Positions 1 through 5,537 of a stretch of DNA of 9,412 nucleotides are shown here, piece after piece. The DNA is taken from the NCBI GenBank assembly GCA_002441525.1, contig DJWH01000078.1:30460-39871 (forward strand), written 5' to 3'. A program made the translations under genes and the position numbers. The notes under the pieces were generated by a model. It was not told the DNA's origin. It saw only the letters and a list, made by a program, of their open reading frames with translations, and ran no database searches. Positions within the stretch are counted from its first letter, which is position 1; each line of letters begins with the position of its first letter. This DNA is from Acholeplasmataceae bacterium UBA6235 (GTDB lineage: Bacteria > Bacillota_I > Bacilli_A > Acholeplasmatales > UBA5453).

Positions 1-2
1 TG

Positions 3-28
3 AAAAAAATGGCTTTTTGAAAGCCATT
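3..28 (-). terminator. Rho-independent terminator of tpx
   Basis: A 9-bp stem pairs positions 8-16 with 20-28 around a 3-nt loop. On the minus strand it is followed by seven T (complement of A3-A9). The right arm includes two bases of the tpx stop codon (27-29), so translation and transcription end at nearly the same place. Confidence 0.85.
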
Positions 29-527
29 ATCTAGATAGATACTGATCTAAAAATTGAAACAATGCGTCGTAATTTGGATGAGAAGACATTTCATCGAGAT
101 ATTCCACATAAACGACTTCACGTTTTTGATTCAATACGAATACTGATCGAGCCAATAAACGAAGTTCTTCAATATGTACCCCGTACTTCCATGCGAAATC
201 GAGTTGTTGATAATCGGATAAAGTGACGATGTTGGTTAAGCCTTCAGCACCACACCAACGACGTTGTGCAAATGGTAAGTCATTGGATAACGTCAACACC
301 GTTAAGTCTGGATAATTCGATAACTTTTGATTGATGGTTCTGGTTTGAATTGAGCACACCCCTGTATCGAGTGAAGGGACGACATTCAATACCAAAGTTT
401 TGGCTTTATAGTCGGATAAATGCGCTGCTTCTAATTGGTTATCAACCACATTGAACTCCGGTGCGATATCGCCAACTTTTAAGGGTTGACCTAACACGGT
501 AATCGGTTTTTGTTTGAATGTTTTCAT
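27..527 (-). CDS. tpx: Thiol peroxidase (Tpx-type atypical 2-Cys peroxiredoxin)
   Basis: Cytoplasmic peroxidase that reduces hydrogen peroxide and organic hydroperoxides, normally recycled by thioredoxin. The 166 residues match the usual family length of about 165-168. The peroxidatic site PSLDTGVC gives Cys58 with the activating Thr55. The resolving cysteine is Cys92 in LPFAQRRWCGAEGL. The spacing of 34 residues equals that of the E. coli Cys61/Cys95 pair. Arg127 (LLARSVFVL) matches the conserved active-site arginine. The ATG at 527-525 is preceded by a perfect AGGAGG at 540-535, seven bases away. The gene has its own promoter (557-585) and terminator (3-28), so it is monocistronic. There is no thioredoxin or regulator gene nearby, and no visible operator beyond the promoter. 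The identification is firm from the motifs. Substrate preference is inferred from the family. Confidence 0.96.
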   Translation of the reverse strand: MKTFKQKPITVLGQPLKVGDIAPEFNVVDNQLEAAHLSDYKAKTLVLNVVPSLDTGVCSIQTRTINQKLSNYPDLTVLTLSNDLPFAQRRWCGAEGLTNIVTLSDYQQLDFAWKYGVHIEELRLLARSVFVLNQKREVVYVEYLDEMSSHPNYDALFQFLDQYLSR

Positions 528-534
528 GAGATTT

Positions 535-540
535 CCTCCT
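535..540 (-). promoter_or_regulatory. tpx ribosome binding site
   Basis: Perfect AGGAGG on the minus strand, seven bases before the tpx ATG. It is the strongest Shine-Dalgarno site in the window and fixes the tpx start. Confidence 0.85.
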
Positions 541-556
541 GGATTCTACTAACTTT

Positions 557-585
557 ATTATAGTCTTTTTTTGAATGTATATCAA
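557..585 (-). promoter_or_regulatory. Sigma-A-type promoter of tpx
   Basis: Minus strand: -35 TTGATA (585-580), 17-bp spacer, -10 TATAAT (562-557). The match is 11 of 12 to the housekeeping consensus. Predicted transcription start is around 550, giving a leader of roughly 23 nt containing the AGGAGG site. It lies downstream of the topA terminator, so tpx is transcribed independently of topA. Confidence 0.8.
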
Positions 586-596
586 ATAATAACCCC

Positions 597-632
597 TAAA
601 AAATAAAAAGCCCCCTCAAGGAGACGAGGGGG
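597..632 (-). terminator. Rho-independent terminator of topA
   Basis: Seven-bp GC-rich stem, CCCCCTC (611-617) with GAGGGGG (626-632), around an 8-nt loop. On the minus strand it is followed by a T-rich tract (complement of the A-rich 597-609). It lies about 100 nt after the topA stop and just before the tpx promoter. Confidence 0.8.
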
Positions 633-640
633 ATCAGGGG

Positions 641-670
641 ATCGATGTGTCGGGGTACACACCGTTCGAT
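641..670 (-). other. Imperfect stem-loop in topA 3' untranslated region
   Basis: Two stacked 5-bp stems, 641-645 with 666-670 and 646-650 with 657-661, separated by a four-base bulge on one side (662-665), with a 6-nt loop. It lies between the topA stop codon and its terminator, so it would be in the 3' end of the topA mRNA. No U-tract follows it, so it is not a terminator by itself. Its role is unknown; it may shield the 3' end or be chance. Confidence 0.35.
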
Positions 671-731
671 ATCGCTATCAACAACATCATATCATCAAAA
701 ACAGTATTTGTAAAGTCTATAAACTTAAGAA

Positions 732-2519
732 TTATGTAAGATTTTCCGTGTGTTTACATCTAGGGAAATTCGAACAACCAATGAATTCACCTTTACGCCA
801 TTTACGAATGACCAATGGGGCACCACACAACGGACAATCACGACCCACTTGGGTTGGTTGACGTTTTTCCATGTGTTCATCCGCGTGCTTCACCAAAGCG
901 ATGAACTTATGGTAAAAGCCCTCTAAAATGTCACTGCTTTCATGTTCTCCATTAGCGATATCATCCAATACAGTTTCCATCTTCTTCGTATAATTGGTGT
1001 TGATGATGTTTGAAAAAAACTTATCCAATTCATCGATGGTCAGTTTACCTTGGTCGGTTGGCACCAACGCTTTTTGTTTCTTTTCAACGTATTTACGACT
1101 GAGCAATGTGCGCGTGGTTTCGGCGTAAGTCGATGGTCGACCGATGCCAAATTCTTCCATATCTTTGATCAAACTCGCTTCAGTATATCTAGATTTAGGT
1201 TTGGTTTGGTTTTCTTCGTGGGTAATCTCTTTGGCTTCAAGTTGTTTTCCCACCTCTAGGTCCAAGAGCGTTGAGGCTTTTTCTTTGTATTCTGGATTAC
1301 CTTTATGGAACCCTTGGAAGATCAACTTAGAACCGCCATATTCGAAGACTTCACCTTGGTTTTCTACCTCAATGGATTGTTCTTCATACAGTGCGTCAGC
1401 CATTAAACTCATGACAGCTCTACGATAAATCAAATCATATATTTTATATTGATCGTCGGTTAAAACACCCTTCAAAGATTCTGGGGTGTAAGATAGTATC
1501 GAAGGTCTAATCGCTTCGTGGGCATCTTGAATGTTGGTATTGGATTTGGTTTTAATCTTACCGACATAGTCTGAACCAAAGGCTTCTTTAATCATCGCTT
1601 GGGCTTCCAGGATGAAATCATCGTTCAAGCGAACGGAGTCGGTTCTCATATAAGTGATTAAGCCCACTTCTTCGCCTTGAATAACAATCCCTTGATATAA
1701 CTCTTGTGCAATGCCCATCGCTTTGGATGGAGAATAACCGAGTTTGGATACCGCATCCTGTTGAAAGGTTGAGGTCGTGTACGGTGGTTGAGCAGCACGA
1801 CTGCGTTTACGGTGATTGACTTTCGTTACCGTAAAAGGCCCACTCAATTTTTCAATGATTTGTTGAAGTTCTTCTGGGGTTTTCAAGGATTTATCTTTGT
1901 TTTTGGTATAATCTGCTTCAAACTTAGAAAATCGTGCTTTGATGGTGTAATACGTTTCTGGAACGAACGCCTCAATTTCTTTTTCCAAATCGACAATCAT
2001 TTTCAAAGCGACGCTTTGAACACGACCAGCCGATTCCGATTTGATCTTCTTTTGTAAGAGCGGTGATAACTTAAATCCGATGATACGGTCTAAGATACGT
2101 CTGGTTTCTTGAGACTTAACCAAATTCATATCGATTTGACGTGGGTGTTCAATCGCTTTTTGAATGGCTGGTTTGGTAACTTCATTAAAGGTAATGCGAT
2201 TTAAATCATTTAAGTCTAGATTGAGCACATCCGCGATGTGCCACGCAATCGCTTCACCTTCTCTATCCGGGTCTGTCGCGATTAAGACTTTTTTGTTTTT
2301 GGTAACTTTGATCAAGTCTTTGACGATTTGATCGTGTTTTTTATCGACTTTATAGGTCGCTTTAAAGTTATTTTCGACATCCACACCTAAGCCACCAGGG
2401 CCATTTTTTGCCAATTCACGAATGTGTCCAACAGAGGCTTCGACGATAAAATCTTTACCTAAATAATGTTGGATGGTTTTGGATTTGGCTGGGGATTCGA
2501 CAATAATGACGGTTTTCAT
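732..2519 (-). CDS. topA: DNA topoisomerase I (type IA), compact form with one zinc ribbon
   Basis: Relaxes negatively supercoiled DNA by transient single-strand cleavage. Numbered from the ATG at 2519 (595 aa), the TOPRIM domain starts at MKTVIIVESPAKSK (Glu8) and holds the metal motif DPDREGE (Asp83, Asp85, Glu87). SAGRVQSVAL follows near 163-172. The catalytic tyrosine is Tyr290 in LITYMRTDS, with Arg292. QDAHEAIRPS is near 331-340. The C-terminus carries one four-cysteine ribbon, Cys562, Cys565, Cys582 and Cys588 (C-x2-C-x16-C-x5-C). At 595 aa it is shorter than B. subtilis (about 691) or E. coli (865), because there is only one C-terminal zinc module. A GTG in frame at 2537 would add six residues. 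It is rejected because the promoter places transcription start at about 2539 and the family begins at MKTVIIVESP. Own promoter and terminator; monocistronic. Confidence 0.97.
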   Translation of the reverse strand: MKTVIIVESPAKSKTIQHYLGKDFIVEASVGHIRELAKNGPGGLGVDVENNFKATYKVDKKHDQIVKDLIKVTKNKKVLIATDPDREGEAIAWHIADVLNLDLNDLNRITFNEVTKPAIQKAIEHPRQIDMNLVKSQETRRILDRIIGFKLSPLLQKKIKSESAGRVQSVALKMIVDLEKEIEAFVPETYYTIKARFSKFEADYTKNKDKSLKTPEELQQIIEKLSGPFTVTKVNHRKRSRAAQPPYTTSTFQQDAVSKLGYSPSKAMGIAQELYQGIVIQGEEVGLITYMRTDSVRLNDDFILEAQAMIKEAFGSDYVGKIKTKSNTNIQDAHEAIRPSILSYTPESLKGVLTDDQYKIYDLIYRRAVMSLMADALYEEQSIEVENQGEVFEYGGSKLIFQGFHKGNPEYKEKASTLLDLEVGKQLEAKEITHEENQTKPKSRYTEASLIKDMEEFGIGRPSTYAETTRTLLSRKYVEKKQKALVPTDQGKLTIDELDKFFSNIINTNYTKKMETVLDDIANGEHESSDILEGFYHKFIALVKHADEHMEKRQPTQVGRDCPLCGAPLVIRKWRKGEFIGCSNFPRCKHTENLT

Positions 2520-2535
2520 ATAATCCACTTCTTTC
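2520..2535 (-). promoter_or_regulatory. topA leader and weak ribosome binding region
   Basis: From the predicted start site near 2539, only about 20 nt precede the ATG at 2519. They contain GAAAGAAGTGG, a purine-rich, weak Shine-Dalgarno match. This is compatible with the ATG at 2519 but leaves no room for a site before the upstream GTG. Confidence 0.5.
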
Positions 2536-2545
2536 ACTTTCTATA

Positions 2546-2574
2546 ATTATATATATGTGTTCAAGGCCTGTCAA
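2546..2574 (-). promoter_or_regulatory. Consensus sigma-A promoter of topA
   Basis: Minus strand: -35 TTGACA (2574-2569), exactly 17 bp, -10 TATAAT (2551-2546). It matches the housekeeping consensus in all 12 positions at optimal spacing. Upstream DNA (2598-2635 and 2666-2683) is very AT-rich with alternating TA runs, but a pyrimidine/G-rich stretch directly abuts the -35, so a classical UP element is not obvious. topA promoters are often sensitive to supercoiling; the sequence alone does not show that here. Confidence 0.88.
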
Positions 2575-2680
2575 GAAGAAAACAATCCCCCATTTTCGAT
2601 ATATATTTTAATATAATATATATGAATTTTCACACGGTTGATTGGCTATGATTCACACAAAATCCCTATATATATATATA

Positions 2681-2716
2681 AATAAAAGAAGTCATCCATG
2701 ACGGATCACTTCTTTT
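2681..2716 (-). terminator. Rho-independent terminator of the regulator-glycosyltransferase operon
   Basis: A 9-bp outer stem (2684-2692 with 2708-2716), one C/C mismatch, and a 4-bp inner stem (2694-2697 with 2703-2706) close a 5-nt loop. The minus strand then reads TTTTATTTATATATA. The TGA stop of the glycosyltransferase (2708-2706) lies inside the hairpin. Confidence 0.85.
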
Positions 2717-5531
2717 GAAAACCAGTTCTCGACAGACTACCCCAAGACCCATTTTCACGAAGGGCAGCGAAGGTTGCTCTGACACGATGTAAACTCATGA
2801 TTTGACGATAGCCAAAGTTTTCTGCAATCGCCAATATAATTAATATGATGGCATCCCAAATGCGGTAAAAGCCACTTTGACGCTCAGAAATCCATAAACT
2901 GAAGAGTGAAATCAAAATGCCATAACCAATACTCGCATAAAATAGCAACGCAACCAATTCAAAATTCAAAATACCAATGAATAAGGACGCAAATAACGCA
3001 ACATAACCCAACATTTCAATGAACGGTCCCATCATTTCAAATATAAAGAAATAGGGGAATCCCAATAGTCCCGGTTGACGGTACTTAGGGTTAAATAACA
3101 TTTGTCTATGGTAACTCAATATATCTAATAAACCACGTTGCCAACGATTGCGCTGTTTTAATAAAGAGCGCATGTCGGAAGGCAGTTCTGTATAACAGTT
3201 GGCATTGTGGACATAAGCAACACGATAAGGTTGTTTATTTTGAATGGCTTTGTGTGTCAATCTGACGACCAGTTCCATGTCCTCACCAACGGTGTCTTTC
3301 TTTAAATCCCCACTGATGGTGAGATACCCACCGGTGTCGATAAGCGAACGTCTGTTGAATAGACCAAACGCGCCGGATATGATGAGTAGGCTATTGAGTT
3401 TTGACCACCCAATGCGACCGGTCGTAAACGCTCTTAAGTATTCTAATGTTTGAAAACGAACGATTGGGTTTTTACCTAATCCGCTCTTTTCAATCTTACC
3501 TTTATCCACGTTACAGCCATTGACAGGAACGATGTTTCCGCCAATCGCGATATGGTTGGTTGCGTCATCTAAAGTGATGCTCATCAATTTCAATAATGCA
3601 TCTTCTTCCAATAAGGAGTCCGCATCAATCCCGCATATATAGTCATTCTTGGCAGCGTTGATACCCATATTTAACGCATCCGCTTTCCCACCATTTTGCT
3701 TGTCTATGACAATCAGGTTCGGAATTTGCTTACACACATACACACTTCTCAATGGTTTGGTTCTCAGTTTCATTTGAAAGAATGGGTGTTTTCGTTCCAT
3801 TTCAAAATGCCTTACCATGGTCCCAATGGTGTCGTCTTTTGATCCATCATTGACAACGATGACTTCATATTTAGGGTATTTGAGATTCAGCAATGAAGTG
3901 ATACTTTCAATGATGCTTTTTTCTTCATTGTAAGCTGGCGCAATAATCGAAATGGATGGCAATAAATCATGTTCAAACAAGAGCGTTTGTTTTTTGATTC
4001 GCCACATGGCCATACGCTCAACAGATCCTTTGATGGAAAATAACATCAAAATTAGGTAAATCGTATTGATAACGATAAAGTAATATGACAAGTAACGGTT
4101 CATGTTGACCATAAAGATTTCTAATAGGGGTTCCCCTGAGAATACGAGTCTAAAATTCAATATTAAGAATAAAATAGGGAATAGTGTTACTGCGATTGAG
4201 ATCCAAAAACTGATCCATAGCACCTTGTTCAATTCGAATGGGGTTTTTTCACGGATGGAGGTTGGCAGTGGTTTTTTAATTAGGCCCAACTTGTTGAGTA
4301 AAGTCTGATTCAAATAAACACTGAATTCATCCAATAAATACTTATCTTGGGTTGCGAAAGTCTTGATGATTTTGATCAGATCATTCTCGATTTCTTTGTC
4401 TTTGTTCATATTGATAAAATCAATCAAGTCTTCTGTGATGTGCATCTTTAACAAGTCTTGAATGATCAGTTTGACTTGTGGGTACTCATGAGATTTTAAC
4501 TTTAAAGTCAAATAATCTAAATGGTGTGAAAGCACACGTGATATGGCCATCTTTTGATGGTCATTCGCGGCTAATGGGTAATACTCTAATAAATAAATCA
4601 GAAGCTTTTTCGAATCAAAAACGATACGAGACAACGCATTGGCACGTTCCATATCCATCATGGACCCATCCATTTGATTCAACAGGTTTTGGGTCATCTC
4701 CTTGTTGACAACTGTCGAACAAGCACGGATTGCCATCTTTCGGATGGCTTCATCGCTATGTAACAAATAAGTGTCGTTGATCAATTCTTCAGGATACATG
4801 TTTGAGAGTGCATGAATGGCTTCTTTTCGAATATCTTTATCCTCATTCAAATCCATAAAACGATCGATGGCATATTGTTTCAATTGATCGTTATAAATAT
4901 GATTGGATAAGTATAAAAAGAATTGTTTCACTTTCTTACGTGAATCATGGATGTAGTCATTGAGGTAAGGTTTAATGACTTCAAATCGGTTTTTTAAAAT
5001 CGCGTAAATCCAATGCGGATACGATGCTTTCGATGCGTTAAGGGTATGTAAAATGAACTCAAAATCGGATGCGGTAATGTGTTCTTTAATAGCGTAAATA
5101 ATGTAAAAACGAACGGAATCGTTTTTCTCAACTGTCAAACGTTTAGATAGAGCATCACGCGATTGTTTTGTATTGAGTGTATTGAGATAATATACCGCTA
5201 CACGGCGCTTAAATGGTGATAAACTATGAAGCTTTTTAAATTGCTTTTTGGTGAACTTCAATGCTTCCAGATCAGCTATGATGCGTTTTCTAACTGCTTC
5301 CTCAATGGTGATTTGGGTTTCAATATCGATATAAGCGTCAAAAAAGAATCGACTGGATGTTTTTGGCATAACATCCTCTAAATCGAAGTATTTTTTGAAT
5401 AAATAATCACGCGCCAACATGTGTTTTTTACTGAGGCGTTTGTAATGGATTTTTTGTAAAATAATCATCGCGATGAGTAAGGAAACCAAACTTAAAAAAG
5501 CGATGAGTGTGATCAAAGTTGGTAAGTTCAT
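2706..5531 (-). CDS. Membrane processive family-2 glycosyltransferase with N-terminal HEAT-like repeats
   Basis: Probable polysaccharide synthase of the BcsA/PgaC/hyaluronan-synthase class. The 941 residues show: a membrane segment at 5-27 followed by a basic stretch (KIHYKRLSKKH), placing what follows in the cytoplasm; helical HEAT/ARM-like repeats at about 60-415; membrane segments at about 436-461 and 478-500; a GT-A domain from 524; and three or four membrane segments at about 821-912. Catalytic motifs look intact: APAYNEE (531-537), VVNDGS (559-564), KQNGGKADALN (611-621), DAD (636-638), GED (749-751) and QRNRW (793-797). Known relatives without the HEAT region are usually about 400-500 aa, so this is a large fusion. 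The ATG lies 6 nt after the stop of the upstream regulator gene, with AGAAGG (5546-5541) as ribosome site, so the two are co-transcribed and probably translationally linked. No PilZ domain is seen. The polymer made cannot be named: beta-linked glucose, N-acetylglucosamine or other sugars are all possible. Confidence 0.9.
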   Translation of the reverse strand: MNLPTLITLIAFLSLVSLLIAMIILQKIHYKRLSKKHMLARDYLFKKYFDLEDVMPKTSSRFFFDAYIDIETQITIEEAVRKRIIADLEALKFTKKQFKKLHSLSPFKRRVAVYYLNTLNTKQSRDALSKRLTVEKNDSVRFYIIYAIKEHITASDFEFILHTLNASKASYPHWIYAILKNRFEVIKPYLNDYIHDSRKKVKQFFLYLSNHIYNDQLKQYAIDRFMDLNEDKDIRKEAIHALSNMYPEELINDTYLLHSDEAIRKMAIRACSTVVNKEMTQNLLNQMDGSMMDMERANALSRIVFDSKKLLIYLLEYYPLAANDHQKMAISRVLSHHLDYLTLKLKSHEYPQVKLIIQDLLKMHITEDLIDFINMNKDKEIENDLIKIIKTFATQDKYLLDEFSVYLNQTLLNKLGLIKKPLPTSIREKTPFELNKVLWISFWISIAVTLFPILFLILNFRLVFSGEPLLEIFMVNMNRYLSYYFIVINTIYLILMLFSIKGSVERMAMWRIKKQTLLFEHDLLPSISIIAPAYNEEKSIIESITSLLNLKYPKYEVIVVNDGSKDDTIGTMVRHFEMERKHPFFQMKLRTKPLRSVYVCKQIPNLIVIDKQNGGKADALNMGINAAKNDYICGIDADSLLEEDALLKLMSITLDDATNHIAIGGNIVPVNGCNVDKGKIEKSGLGKNPIVRFQTLEYLRAFTTGRIGWSKLNSLLIISGAFGLFNRRSLIDTGGYLTISGDLKKDTVGEDMELVVRLTHKAIQNKQPYRVAYVHNANCYTELPSDMRSLLKQRNRWQRGLLDILSYHRQMLFNPKYRQPGLLGFPYFFIFEMMGPFIEMLGYVALFASLFIGILNFELVALLFYASIGYGILISLFSLWISERQSGFYRIWDAIILIILAIAENFGYRQIMSLHRVRATFAALRENGSWGSLSRTGFQKK

Positions 5532-5537
5532 ACACTC

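Noticed and set aside
628..655. G-rich stretch on the plus strand considered as a G-quadruplex.
   Set aside because: Only three runs of four or more G are present, and the first is an arm of the topA terminator stem.
541..731. Riboswitch or attenuator controlling tpx.
   Set aside because: tpx has its own near-consensus promoter downstream of the terminator, leaving a leader of only about 23 nt.
2520..2537. GTG start at 2537 for topA, giving 601 aa.
   Set aside because: It would lie about two bases from the predicted transcription start and lacks a ribosome site. The conserved N-terminus begins at the ATG at 2519.
2598..2683. AT-rich repeats and TA runs considered as an origin or promoter on the plus strand.
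   Set aside because: No plus-strand gene follows, no DnaA-box cluster is present, and the symmetry is what simple TA-rich DNA gives by chance.
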